64,000 bases of DNA, taken from Phytoseiulus persimilis. Taxonomy: Eukaryota > Arthropoda > Arachnida > Mesostigmata > Phytoseiidae. The stretch lies in NCBI GenBank assembly GCA_037576195.1, contig CM075103.1:28294723-28358722 (forward strand), written 5' to 3'. This document shows positions 22,160-33,559 of the stretch, piece after piece. Both the position numbers and the translations under genes were made by a program. The notes below the pieces were generated by a model, which ran no database searches, was not told the origin of the DNA, and saw nothing but the letters and a program-made list of their open reading frames with translations. Position 1 is the stretch's first letter; each line of letters starts with the position of its first letter.

Positions 22160-23083
22160 ATGATCACAGGAGTCCCCCAGGGCTCTGTTCTGGGGCCAAC
22201 CCTGTGGAACACGGCGTACGACGACATTCTCCGGGTAAAGATGCCCAATGGAGCGCAGACAATCGCCTACGCGGACGATTTGGCGCTCGTAGTAATGGCG
22301 AATAACACGGAAGAGCTAGAGGAGATAGCGAACACTGCTCTGCGGAAGATCTCAAGATGGTGCCAGGAGCCCTACTTACACATGGCTCCAGAGAAAACGG
22401 AAGCGTTGGTGCTTCTTGGCAGGAGAAACGATGGCCCACTATCAATTCGAATAGAAGGACACTTGGTGGAGTTCACGAAATCAGCAAGATATTTGGGAGT
22501 TTACCCCCAGGCAAACCTTAAAGGCTCGATACGTGTGGCGATGACAACGACAAAAGCAGCGAAAGCCGCGAAGGACATGGCAAAAATCCTCCCTCGCACA
22601 TATGGGGCATCGGAAGCACAAAGAAGATTGCTCGCGACGGCAGCCGAATCGATTGCGTTGTATGCAGCGCCAACGTGGGCTCCAAACGCGCTGAAACTCG
22701 CATACAACCGACAGTTGCTTGAAAGAACGCAGAGGACGATGGCCATTAGAATCACACGGTGCTACCGCACTCTGTCCACTGCAGCGGTGCTAGTTCTGGC
22801 CGAAACCACCCCGTGGGCGATCTTGGCGGAAGGAAGAACTGAAATCTGTCAGGAGAATGAACGGCGAAACGCTCCATATTACCTTGGAGAAGGGGACTTC
22901 TCTGGGTCTACTGATGAGGAGATCAAGGCGAAAACGCTTGAAAAGTGGCAGTTTAGATGGGACAATGACCCAAGAGGACGATGGACGTACAGATGCGTTC
23001 CTGACCTGAAAAAAATGGTGCGAAAGGAGGTTCGGCACAGTCAGCTATCACCTATCTCAGGTGCTTTCGGCACACGGCAATAG
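22160..23083 (+). pseudogene. R1-clade LINE RT core and C-terminal region (copy 1)
   Basis: A 307-residue open stretch starting at ITGVPQGSVLGP (RT motif 4) and including YADD at about residue 39 and the thumb region with ARYLGVYPQ. It follows a TGA after IASYLSKR that is present at the same place in copy 2. Enzymatically this would be the palm half of reverse transcriptase; without the fingers region it cannot act alone. Confidence 0.85.
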
Positions 23084-23527
23084 CGTCTGCTGCGAATGTG
23101 CCCAGCCTGATGCAGGAAATGTTGCAGACCGAGGACGAATGGAGGCGGATATGCAGAACAATTAGCAGAATTCTCAGCAGGAAGACTAAGCTGGAAAAAG
23201 TTAAACGAAACCGTTTAGACGCATCACAGGCAGGCAACTCAACGCCTGCACAGCCAACGTAACCAAGATGCCCATCGAGATGAATATGCTGCTTTGAGCC
23301 AGATATTACGCAGCTAGTCGAAGGGCTCCCAGTGTGACGGACGCTATCCCAAACGAGCTACAAAACTCGAGCTCCCGTCCCCTGGGTGGCGACAGGGGGG
23401 GGGCTTTAGAGGCCTTACCTCACTACCCGGGTAAAGACCCCAATTCTACCCGTGGTGTCCGAAGGGAATTTCCCCCCCCCCCCCTGTCATGATGGGAAAA
23501 AAATAGTGATCTAGTGATCCACAGGAG

Positions 23528-24700
23528 CCACTCATGCGTTGGGTGGATGCGAGAGTTTTTCGCCCTCAATTTCAATCACTCTTCGCCTCGCTCCCAAGAA
23601 GCGCAGGAGAATTACAACACGGACGACATTCGCGGAATCTGGTCAGCTTTCAGATCCAATCAGGCGCGACATGATCCGAGCGGGAAAATAGTGATTTCTA
23701 GATTCCGGCGGAACCAAGATTGGAACCCCCTGTTTCCTGTTCAGGACTATGGAGTCCATCGAGAAACAGGCAGTTATAACGAAGAAACAAGCAGTTAAAT
23801 TTTGCTACTCGAGCTATACTTCCAAGTTGCGATTCAAAATTAGAAGAGTCAGTTCCGCCCATTGAGCCCTCCCATGGGTAGCATTGGCGTCATGTCCTCT
23901 AGAAACTGCGAGAGAAGTTTTTCAAGGCTTGAAACCCAGTTCTGAGCAACCATTGAATCGATGAGAAGTGGAGGCATGTGGCTTAGATTCGGTAACGATG
24001 TGCGATTCCTGTCTTCGAGCCAATGGCGTGCCAGAGCATCTAGGGAACATAAAGTTCAGGTGTTATTGTGATCCTCCCTAAATTCTTGCATAACGATGGG
24101 AAGCCAAGAGTCCCCTCAACCAGGCACCGGTCTCATTCGAAATATCGTCTAAACTCATGCCGGAAGTGACCCTCGATTTCTGTGCGAAGATGCTTCTGGT
24201 GGTCACTTATTCCAGAGTTTGTCGGAGCAGCAGGTCTCGACGACGTTTATCGTCACCTCCCCCTCCTGTCCTGCGAGGAACAGTCCAGCCCCTTCAGAAC
24301 TCAAAGCAGCGTTGGACACTGGAGTCTCGTTAGTTACTAGTCCCTTCACGAATCAAGGAGGTAAACGATCTCACCTATCCTGTGTCTTGAGCCCCGGCCA
24401 GACAGTTTGCTCCCCACTTGTGAATGCCGCTTTTCATCCTCCCCGACCGGCACCAGTGTATCCGTCCTTCCGAAACATCACATTGCCCCTCGCTGACATT
24501 TGGGAGTAGAGAGGGATTCATTTCGATCTTACATACTGAAGCGCGATGCTAGCGCCACCGGCTGATAAGTTGAGCTTCGTCGAGTAATGAACGATCTTCT
24601 ATGCTTCCATCTTCGTGGTAACAATTTGGTTGCAGTGGCATGGACGGTGATTATCAGGTCGTAGGGCACCTAGCCCGACTGATTGAGAATCTGATACCCG
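23528..24700. other. Unassigned DNA between R1 copy 1 and gypsy fossil 2
   Basis: No domain or structural repeat is recognised. A 96-residue plus-strand open frame at 24,219-24,509 is Pro/Ser-rich without motifs. Part of this stretch could be leader or LTR of gypsy fossil 2, but no second LTR is visible to test it. Confidence 0.4.
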
Positions 24701-26934
24701 TCAGGGTTCGCCGAAGTTCGATCCAAACGAACCGAGAAAATGGGTGAAGCGCTGTGAGATGGACGCCAAGATCAAAGGTTGGCCAGAACAAAAAGTCCTT
24801 CGGACCGCTTATCGTACAATGGATGACGACACCAAGGCATGGTTCGTACGAGCTGGGACCAGTTCATGCTTCAGTTCTTTGCTCGATTCCCCGAGGGAAA
24901 AAGGAAATCTCCGAGTACCTACTACCACCACAATCGTCACTCAGACGAAGACTTCACCACACTCATCAGAAAAAAACAGTCAATACTTCGCGAGCTGAGC
25001 ATACCCTTCAACTTTGACGACTTCTTCGAGGAAATCCAGAATTCCTGCAACTCAATGGACTCCGCGAATTTCGTTGTTGCCCCCAACTCTGAGGAACTCG
25101 AGTCCCTCATGGAGATTGCAGACGAATACAGAGGAGTTCAGCGGCCGAGTTCGCCGTTTTCCACGTTTGTCCCTCAAAAGGAACCTCGCGTCAACAGCAA
25201 CACTCAACTGGGTGGAACAAGTTCGAGTACACGGCGCACCGGTCGAGTTTGCTTCAAATGTGGAGAGAGCGGACATTCCGAGGCAACCCGCACCAAACGA
25301 ACTCGAAGTCTGAAGGTTTAGTACATCGGTTCTAATCTGAGGGATTTGAACCCCTTCGAGATGCAAGTCATCATCCTCGGACAACGCACGGTAGCGACAC
25401 TCGATTCCGGGGTCGACGTCAACGCCATGTCTCATTCGATCGTTGACTCAGCTGGCCGAGACCAAACTATCATATCGCGAGATCGAACTACCCCCGTTAC
25501 AGATGTTCAGGAACAGACCATGGATGTAATCGGTGCCACTGCGCTGGGGTTATCGAACCATCATCCAGTCCATGGGCTGCGACCAGTTGTATTGGTTTAA
25601 AAGGAGGATGGTAGCGTCCGGTTCTGTGTAGATAAAAGGAAGCCAACGCGATAATTGAACGCGACGTTTATCCGATTCCGCATATAAGCGATGCTCTCCC
25701 ACGTAACGGCTACTTCAGCACACTTGACCTGTTGAGCGGATACTCGCAGACCCAACTACCGAAAGGCAGAAAAAAGCCTTACTGCGTATACTTGGGTCAA
25801 CAAACTATCATATCTGTGAAAATTCATACCAGGCCACTCAGAGATAGCAGCAGCGCTACGAGAACTACTCAAAGACAACGCTGAGTTCACATGGTTGGAC
25901 CAACACCAGAGATCATTCGACGAATTTAAGACATATCTGTCAAAAGCCCCGTCACTCGCGTACTTCGACACAAAAACTTCCGATTCTTATCCGAACCGAT
26001 GCAAGCCGGAGCGGAATCGGCGCGGTTCCGCTGCAAGAAGGTCGCCCGGTGGATTTCTGTAGCGCAGCACTGGAGGCGGGCGAACTGAACTTTGCTGTTA
26101 TCGAGAAAGAACTACCGGGAACTTTGGTAGCGTGCGAGAAATTCCAACATAAGATCTTCGCGCATCTGAACGTGACAGTCGAAGCGGACCACCAATCGCC
26201 AATCAGTATTTTCAAGAACCCACTACACACCGCCCGAAGCGACTCCAAAGAATGCTACTTTATATACAAAAATACAACTTCGAACTAAGATAAATGAAAG
26301 GAAAGAGAAACTGCATAGCAGATTGGCTAAGTCGGGATAAGTACAGCAAGTCACACGATACATCCGACGAAGACAGTATAGTTTTCAGAACAGAGATAAT
26401 GAACGTCGACGCTATTCAGCTAACCCCGATCAGAAACACGACATTGGAGAAGATAGCAGAGGTGTCAGCAACCGACTTGGAGTCTCAACAAATTCGGAAA
26501 ATACTGATCGAGGAATGGCCAGCAAGCAATCGATCATGTCCTGGGGATCTGGTTCCGTACTGGAAACACTGAGCAGATCTAACAAGCAAAGATAACCTGA
26601 TCTTGAAGAGGGAAGCAGTTTTCATTTTAAAAAAACTCAGAAGAGGAATGCTATTGTTAGAACACTACAGTCGTTACAGCTTTCCATCCTCATGGAAACG
26701 AGTCAAACACTGCATATACTGGCCGTCGGTGGAAGCTGAGCTCAGAGATTTCTGTGCAACGTGCAACACATGTCTTTCGCACCTGTCGGGACAACCAAAC
26801 GAACCGATCGTGCTGATCCCGTTGGCATCATACCCCTTCCAAACAGTCTGCCAGGACATTTTTGCGTGGAAACGCAACGCTTACGCAACAAAGAAACACG
26901 GCGGGGTTCCGAAGACTGGATATGATGCAGGAAG
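24700..26934 (+). mobile_element. Ty3/gypsy fossil 2 (includes palindrome block C)
   Basis: A broken internal region of a gypsy element without visible LTRs. Parts in order: gag about 24,720-25,320 with a zinc-knuckle-like CFKCGESGH; protease about 25,340-25,580; reverse transcriptase remains from about 25,590; RNase H about 25,960-26,290; and the zinc-binding start of integrase about 26,640-26,870. It carries many breaks and is old. From 25,661 on it is mirrored in the right arm. Confidence 0.85.
25661..26934 (+). repeat. Palindrome block C (left copy)
   Basis: Reverse complement at 46,452-47,722, paired coordinates adding to about 73,385. Protein-level comparison shows only scattered changes, so about 98% identity. 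The content is gypsy fossil 2 pol sequence. Confidence 0.88.
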
Positions 26935-27370
26935 TGACCCGAGGTCATACAAGAGTTTTCACGGACGCCACATTTTGAAGGTATTGTGACAGCGAAACTT
27001 GATTGGTCTCCGATTCCTCCGCGAAGTTCATGAGTTTCTGATTGATTCTCTATCATCGAAAATTCAAGGTGGTCCTCCGAAATGCGGCCCGCGGGCCGCG
27101 CCAAGGTGCCCGGCCCTGGTGTAAGTTATTGTGATATTGAGCAAATCTGAAATTATTCATCCCGGATTGGGGGCTCGCGGGACACGCGACTGTATTCCTC
27201 CATGCAAATCCATCACATTGCGCAGGGGAATCCCTCAACATGACTCGCTCCCCTTGGAGTCCGCTCACTCGGACTCCGCGGTCCACATAGAAGCCTTATA
27301 GACTCGGAGGGTCTCAGAATCAGGAGAGGGTTTCTAGTCGGGGAAACGGTCTCGGGGAAACGGGAGGACA
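26935..27370. other. Unassigned DNA between blocks C and D (left arm)
   Basis: No recognisable gene. It contains a GC-rich near-palindrome, GCGGCCCGCGGGCCGCGCC, around 27,082-27,100. In the right arm the equivalent interval is replaced by GMP reductase fragments, a minisatellite and extra gypsy integrase sequence (41,350-46,450). Confidence 0.5.
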
Positions 27371-27490
27371 TCCGGGGTGGATTTGACCATACTTCTCGGA
27401 GTCTACGGAAGTGGATCCAGGATTCATAGAGGTGATTCCCGGTATCGATTTGACCATACTTTTTGGGGTCTACAGGGGTGGACGGCACTA
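27371..27490. repeat. Short tandem repeat, about 55-60 bp unit
   Basis: Two units sharing GATTTGACCATACTT-CT(T/C)-GG-GTCTACGG/CAGG, each followed by sequence ending GTGGATCC or GTGGACGG. The mirrored units lie at about 41,240-41,350. A degenerate relative occurs at 3,480-3,540. Confidence 0.6.
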
Positions 27491-28216
27491 CATGAACTTC
27501 AACGAAGTCGCTCAGGGGGTCGACAGTCGACGGATTGCCTCATCTCGCCCATTGCCACTTTTCGCTTCCAACTAAAGATAACAGTGGACAGAGTTCAAGG
27601 ACGAACTAGGAATTCAGGTAGACTCTGGTGCCACGGTTGATGTCCTACCCCTGAACATACACCAAGCACTGCGTGAAACGAACGAAGTACCAAAACTGGA
27701 AGGATCGAGCACGAGACTGCGAATGTACAGCGGAGATCTGACGAAGTCGGGCGGCCGATTCACAGTCCATGCAGCTAACGGCGACAAGAAAATCCGAGTG
27801 ACGTTCGAAGTTGTAAAGTTAAGGAAACAGCCACTATCTAGTGCGGGGACATCGATTGAACTGCAGTTCGTCAAACTCGGGGACAACGTTGAACCCGTTA
27901 ACCAAATACAAGAATCACCAGAACACAACAATGAGCTAAAGACTCTTCAAGGGCACATGCCTTCTACCAGGTGAAGTCCGAATTGATTCGAAGGAAGATG
28001 CTGTACCCAATCAATGCCCACCCCGCAAAACACCTGTTGCACACAGAGAACAAATAACACAAATAATCCAGCAACTGCAAGCGCAAGTAGCGATAACAGC
28101 AGTCAACATATTGATTCCTCCGGAATGTGTGCCGGAGGAATCTTCGACCCATCTCACAATATTCTGGACTCCCCTGGGTCGATGCCGATATCTCAGAATA
28201 CCACTAGGGCTGAGTA
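27371..28216 (+). repeat. Palindrome block D (left copy): gypsy fossil 3
   Basis: Reverse complement at about 40,517-41,349. Contents: the short repeat above, a retropepsin region with VDSGATVDVL (about 27,615-27,930), and the start of a gypsy reverse transcriptase (about 27,970-28,216). It belongs to a different gypsy lineage from fossils 1 and 2 and carries several breaks. The right copy continues further into reverse transcriptase, whereas the left is bounded by the 3' end of LINE alpha. About 98% identity between arms. Confidence 0.85.
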
Positions 28217-30559
28217 CACAGGAAAACAGGACACATCATCGTATGGGTATGGGTATGGGTTTATTGATCTTGACTCGGATTGAGATATGTACAGGTTTAC
28301 ATTCTGTTCGAGTCAGCCTTTAATTTCAGGTGCTTCCGCAGATCGTTTGGTCTCCTTTTCCCACTTTTCGAGGGCAAGCTTTGTCTTGTACACTAGTGAT
28401 GAGTCTTGCATTTCCTCTGGGAGGCCTAGTGCTTTGAGGAAATCATCGTCTGTGTAGTACGCGTCGTTGCATTCGAAGATTATGTGTTGTACAGTCTCTT
28501 CGTATGTGCCGCATCTCGGGCAGGTGCTGTTGCCCTGTTGTTCGGAAAGTCCTCTAGTTGGCAGCATTCCTGCTCTTGCTAGGGCTAGTAGAGCATCTCC
28601 TCTCCGATTGCCGTAGAGGTAAGACCTTGTACCGGGGGAGGTTTTTCCCTTACGGTACAGGCTCAGGCTGTTTTTTAGAAGCATGTCTCGCCTCCAGCCG
28701 TGCTCCTGCATTTCTTTAACTCTCTTTTTTATCAGTGAGTTATATGCGTTTAGGGCTGGTGTTCCTTGACTCTATGTTGGTGGCTCGATCCGGTCACAGC
28801 CGTATTGGTGACTTAATGTCTGCGTTCGGGTGCAGAGTTCAGTCTGTATTCCGAGTATCTCCATCGTGTTCAGGAGAGATTTTGGCCATCTCTCATCTGG
28901 CATGTGTTGGATGCGTTTCATGTATCTGAGTTTTCTTTGTGCTTCCCTGGCTTCGAATAGGAACCATCCAAGCTCTCCCAGTATGAATTCCTTGGCCACT
29001 TTGTAGCCTGATATGCCAAGCGCCCAGCGGCCTGCATCATGTTGAGTTTTTTCCAGTAGGTCCTGTAGTCTCTTCGACGTGACTGTTACCGAGTTACTGT
29101 ATGTGAGTTTGGCGACTGCGGTCGCTTTCCATTGGGCTTTTGAGATTTCGAATCTGTTGAAGCTCCACATGGATGTGGAGTGTGCATTCTGTGAAGGGCA
29201 GTTGTAGCTTGTTGTTGCCAGATACCTTCTTGTTTGTCGAGGTATCTTCTGCTATCAGACAGCGTGATCCCAAGGTACTTATACTGGTGTACGACTGGGA
29301 GGGGCTGTCCTTGTATTCCTAGGTTGCTGTGTTCGCCATCGTTCGATTTCGAGAATGTAACTATGGCGCTTTTTGCGGGGTTGAAGGTAAGCTTTCTTTC
29401 GGTACCGAATTCGCCCGTTATCGACAGTAGCTTCCTCAGTTCGCCCGCGGATTTTGCCATCAGGACTATGTCGTCGGCAAACAGGAGACCTGGGATGTTG
29501 AAGGAACCTTTTTCCCTCAGATACCATCTCCATTCTTTTGTTCGGACTTCGAAGCCTGCTCCACTTTGCGTGAGCCTGGTTTCGAGTTCCGATATGTAGA
29601 GGATAAACAGGGTGCTGGAGAGGGGGCAGCCCTGTTTTAGGCCGAAGCTGGTTTCCACCCACTCTGATGTATGTTCCCCTTCTATGATTTTTGTTTTATT
29701 CGAGGAGTATAGATCTTGCAGCATCTTTATCCAGTTATTATTCATTCCCATTTCGGAGAGAATGTTCCATAGCAGGTTTCTGTCGATTCGGTCGAATGCT
29801 TTGGTCGCGTCTAGGAAGGCGCAGATTAGTCCGGTGTGCGTTTTCCTGGACATCTCGATGGCTGTGGTTAGGACGAATAGGTTGTCATCGCCTCTGCGAT
29901 TCACTCGGAATCCATTTTGCATTTCTCCGAGCAGCCTATTGTCTTCAGCCCATTGTGAGATTCTATTTGCTAGAATTCTCGCGAAGATTCGGTATAGGAC
30001 CGGCGATATCGTAATCGGTCGATATGTGTGGGGTTGTCTTTTTTTTGAGTTCGATTTTTCGATCATCGAGACTCTATTTGTTCTCCAGTCGTTCGGAACC
30101 TCGTGTTTTCCGGCAAATATGTCCTTGAAGAGCTGTTCGATGTAGGCTATGCCATGGTCGTCCAGCTCTCTTAGTATTTTGGCCGGAATGACATCCAACC
30201 CACAGCTTGAGGTTGGTTTCAGTTTGCTGAGAATCTTCGAGATTTCTCCTGCGCTGGTGGTGATTCCTGTGGGGTTGGGTATCATCTTGCAGATAGTGGT
30301 TGGCTGTGTGATAGGAGTTGCCTCTAGTAGGTCGATGGCAATCTGGGTTAGGTGCGACGGGATTAGTTCGGTTGGTACTACTGTCCCGCTGTTATCGATG
30401 ATCTTTGGTGGTCCGCTCGTTCTCGGTTTGTTTCCGTTTACGAACCGCCAGAACATCCTGGCCCTCTCGTTTCTCGGGGCGGAGAGAATTTCATTCAGCG
30501 TTTTGGAGTCCCGCTTGTGTATTTCTCTCTCGACCTCCTCTCTCACGTCTTGCTGTGCT

Positions 30560-30568
30560 GTTCGGTAG
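30560..30568. repeat. Target-site duplication, left
   Basis: GTTCGGTAG, matching 32,488-32,496. The next base is G in both places, so the duplication may be 9 or 10 bases. It lies inside LINE alpha ORF2 (codons for the LAYRT region). Confidence 0.9.
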
Positions 30569-32487
30569 GGTCCGTATCACAGTCCCGGCGATCAGCTAAT
30601 GAATGCATTCCTGCAGACGGAAACTGAGCGCGCTGAATCCGAATTTCGGAGGGTTCTGTGAGACACCCACTCATTCGCCGAGTGTCGCCATGATATTCAT
30701 ACCGGGAGTCAAATTACGAGGACGAAATTCATCCGCGGGCCACGAATGGAAATTGGATGCCTCCGTCCTATGTTTCGGAGACTTTCTACACCGCTAAATC
30801 CCTTGGAGACCCGAATCTGACGAAATACTGAGGAACTTGGGAGTTTGGGCCCCGTTTCAGACACTCGATTTGCCCCGCCTGCGAATTTGCTGCATCTCGG
30901 TTGCATTCGAGTGTGAAAGCCGTGACGTCGGGAGAAAGGCGCGCCGAGAGCTGCCTCATCCTTGTAGGCGAGGAATACAAGCAAGCTCCCCTCAATGAGA
31001 ACCGGCCGCTCGCCGCCAAGCGTCCATCAGCCTGGACTGTGAGTCTGGCCCACGCGGACTTTTTGTCGAATGGGATTCATGGAATATCTGGAGTAAAGAG
31101 TACAGGAGTCCTTTCGAACGTGAAAATTCCGTCAGCGAGCGCCAAGACAACTCGAAGACCTGGATCGTTCCTTGGAGAGTGACCTCACTCGTTGGACGCC
31201 GGAGTCGAGCGTGTTGTGAACGGAAAGCTGGGAACAGCATTTGTACTTCGAAAGTTGGCGAAGTCTAACAATTTTCATCGATTTCGCTCTATCCTGAATA
31301 GAATAGGAAGAGAAACATTTCTACTCGGACTTCCAGATTGTGGTAGCGACATGCTTGACGGAAACTGCAGGTAGAGAGTGATCTTCCTGTTTCATGGCAG
31401 CTCGAATTATAACCCAGTCCGCCGGATGGAAATGATCTATATCGCGGTCACTGGAAGGCATTTCTATCAGGGGCAGAAGCTTTCTTTCTCCATGCTCAGT
31501 TCGGATTTCAGATCATACGGAAAAAGAAGCCTCCAGAGCGCCTCGAATTTCTCTGCTCAGGACAGATGGCTGCAACCTACTGCTGATATGGCTCAGCTAG
31601 GTGTAAGAACATCTTCTTCATCATTGCTCGAAATGAGTTTCTCGTGGCGCTTCCCTCTTGAGTATTGCATTTTGACTTGATAGAGAATTAGAGATTAGAG
31701 TAAAGATAAAGACAGTTGAAGACATAGAATCAGGACATGCAGAAGAGTGGACCCAAGCGGAACAAACGGACCGCGGAGGAAAGCATTGGATTCGAGTCTG
31801 TAGAGTGGAACTTCCTTGCTTGCCGCCTAGAGAATACCTCTCTGAGCTATCCGTTCACCAGGGCCTGGCAAGCGTCATGCCTCCCGCCTAGGAACTATAT
31901 GTCTGAACTTTCGGCTAACTTAGGCCCAGCAAGCGCCTGGCTTGCCGCTCAGAAACTGCTTATCCAGGATGAAGAAGAGGAAAAGCTCCGGAGAACGAAG
32001 AAGCTCTAATGACCAGGAAGATCCCCAGAAAGACCAGGGATAGGACTGAAGAGTAGGGAAAATAAGCAATGAAGCTCAACTCATGAAATGTCGCAAGGGA
32101 CTCACTAGAAACGCTGCTCTCGGAGATCGCACACAAGAGAAACTGTCTCAAAGCGCGCGTAAAGGAACCGTTAGCCACGGTGGCTGCCCTTCTCCTTCAA
32201 GTTAGCGTTGCACTTCGATCGGTGAATTCCCATTTACTCGCGGGAAAAGGCGACCGAATCTCATTGCGAAAAAGGCTGCGCTGATGCTCGATGTAACGAG
32301 ACATTTGTGTGTCTGTTTGCAAGTACTTCGACGGGCCCGTAGGCGCTTAGCCGAAGTACTCTGCCTGCCCCGAAGGTGCCTGGCCGGTCCGTACTACAGA
32401 ACCGTCGGAATTCATAGCTGGCGCGCTCTCTCTCCCTCCCAAAAGAATGCGTCCATCAGCCTTGCTCCGGGACTGTGATCGTCACCC
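30569..32487. mobile_element. Non-autonomous Mutator-like (MULE-like) element
   Basis: A 1.92-kb insertion inside LINE alpha, flanked by a 9- or 10-bp duplication. The ends are inverted: GGTCCGTATCACAGTCCCGG on the left and, read inward from the right, GGGTGACGATCACAGTCCCGG. Weaker similarity extends about 75 bases in, including GCATTC and GAGCGCGC blocks. A third copy of the end sequence, in the right-end orientation, lies internally at about 31,015-31,060. A 9-10-bp duplication with long inverted ends points to the Mutator superfamily, though hAT or P-like elements (8 bp) are not fully excluded. No transposase is recognisable. The interior includes degenerate repeats of CCTGGCAAGCG / CGCCTGGCTTGCC type at about 31,800-31,950. 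Confidence 0.8.
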
Positions 32488-32496
32488 GTTCGGTAG
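32488..32496. repeat. Target-site duplication, right
   Basis: GTTCGGTAG, partner of 30,560-30,568. After it LINE alpha ORF2 resumes. Confidence 0.9.
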
Positions 32497-33559
32497 GCTA
32501 GCTCGGCGTTGATTCTGTCGGGCTCGGATTGAGAAGCGCGGGCTGTTCTCCATTGTTTGTTTTTTATTTTTCGGGTTTTTACAAGTTCGGAGATGCGCTC
32601 AGAGTACACCATTGGTCGGTCTCTGAGTTTTATTTTGCGGCTTGTGCGTTGTATGCTGTCGTGCATGGTTTCACGCAGCTGTTCGTACGTGGTTTCTGCT
32701 TGCTCCCGTTTTTGCTGGAGTTCTTCGCAGATCCGTGCGCTTGCTCTTTTGGGATCAATCAGCGTCACTTTGCGGGGCTGAGTTGAGGGAGCTGCTTGGT
32801 TGATATCGATCTGTACTCTGAGTAGGTTATGGTCACTTATTGTTGTGATTTCTCTACGTTCATTGATATGCATCCAGTTGACTTTCTCAAGCGCTTTAGC
32901 GTTTACTATGATCATGTCAATTGCGGACTTGCCCCTTGTTAGACGTCCCTCGCACTTTTGAGTTGTGTTGAGGATGGTGTATCCAACTTCGATGGTGAAG
33001 TCCTCTAGGAGTTTGCCTCTGTGGTTGTTGACGCCTCCAAGTTGTTGGAGGTGCGCATTTGCATCTCCGCCGAGAAGCACACAGTCGGTGTCCGTGCATC
33101 TCTGTTTAATAAAGTCTTTTAGTGAGTCAAAGAATTTTTTTCCATGATCTCTGCTTTGGTGGGCTATGTAGTATGAGATAATTATCCATTTTTTTGATCC
33201 CACTTGTGTTGCTTGTGCCACCCAGTCATCTCCTTTTACGACCCATAGTTGACATAGGTTGCTGGATGTCAGGATACCGACCCCCCCGTGCGGGTAGCTT
33301 CGATGGCTGCCTTTGCGGTTGCTGTAGTTGTACTGGTATCCCTGTATGGGTGGGCATGATTCGTCGTTCATTAGGCGTGTTTCGGATAGAAGCATTATGC
33401 TGATGCCTCCACCCTTTAATACGTCTCTCTCTAGTGAGGCCCATGTGGCTCTATTGAATTTAGTACCATTAATGTTAAGTATACCAAATGTACATACTTT
33501 ATTCTTGAATTCGGATCTAGATTTAGTAGGTACATTGTTAGAGTTTGTGGGCCTGGCTC

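Larger units (their letters stand above)
19355..23527 (+). mobile_element. R1-clade LINE, copy 1
   Basis: Non-LTR retrotransposon reading left to right: ORF1 pieces (19,360-20,110 and 20,172-20,930), a residual APE endonuclease with VVAGDFNA (about 20,975) and a SLSDHQYIEYD motif (about 21,200), pre-RT (21,430-21,900), RT with DIKNASNSVEW, PQGSVLGPTLWN and IAYADDLALV (about 22,265-22,290), and a C-terminal region to about 23,080. The 3' untranslated region ends at about 23,527 after a C-rich run, in sequence shared exactly with copy 2. Missing are ORF1 zinc knuckles, the N-terminal half of the endonuclease, RT motifs 1-2 and the C-terminal Cys/His motif. Several stops are present. It differs from copy 2 by a few percent. 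Confidence 0.88.
28313..33490 (-). pseudogene. LINE alpha ORF2 (endonuclease / reverse transcriptase)
   Basis: The endonuclease begins near FGILNINGTKFN (about 33,490), with an LLSETRL catalytic region, GGDANAHLQQLGG and SDHNLLRVQ, all typical APE motifs. RT follows in 29,086-30,546, with TYRPITISPVLYRIFARI, a FLDATKAFDRID palm motif, KQGCPLSSTLF and LLFADDIVLMA (about 29,480). The C-terminal region has CPRCGTYEETVQHIIFEC. A frame change occurs around 29,170, a stop lies between 28,772 and 28,711, and the Mutator-like insertion splits the gene. In the family this protein nicks target DNA and copies the RNA from the nick. Confidence 0.9.

Noticed and set aside
23390-23490. A regulatory G/C tract near the R1 3' end
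   Set aside because: The same C-run occurs at the matching position in R1 copy 2 (about 39,460), so it is part of the LINE 3' untranslated region.
28105-28140. A regulatory palindrome GATTCCTCCGG..CCGGAGGAATC
   Set aside because: It lies in gypsy reverse-transcriptase coding sequence and is present in both palindrome copies; coincidence within coding DNA is more likely.
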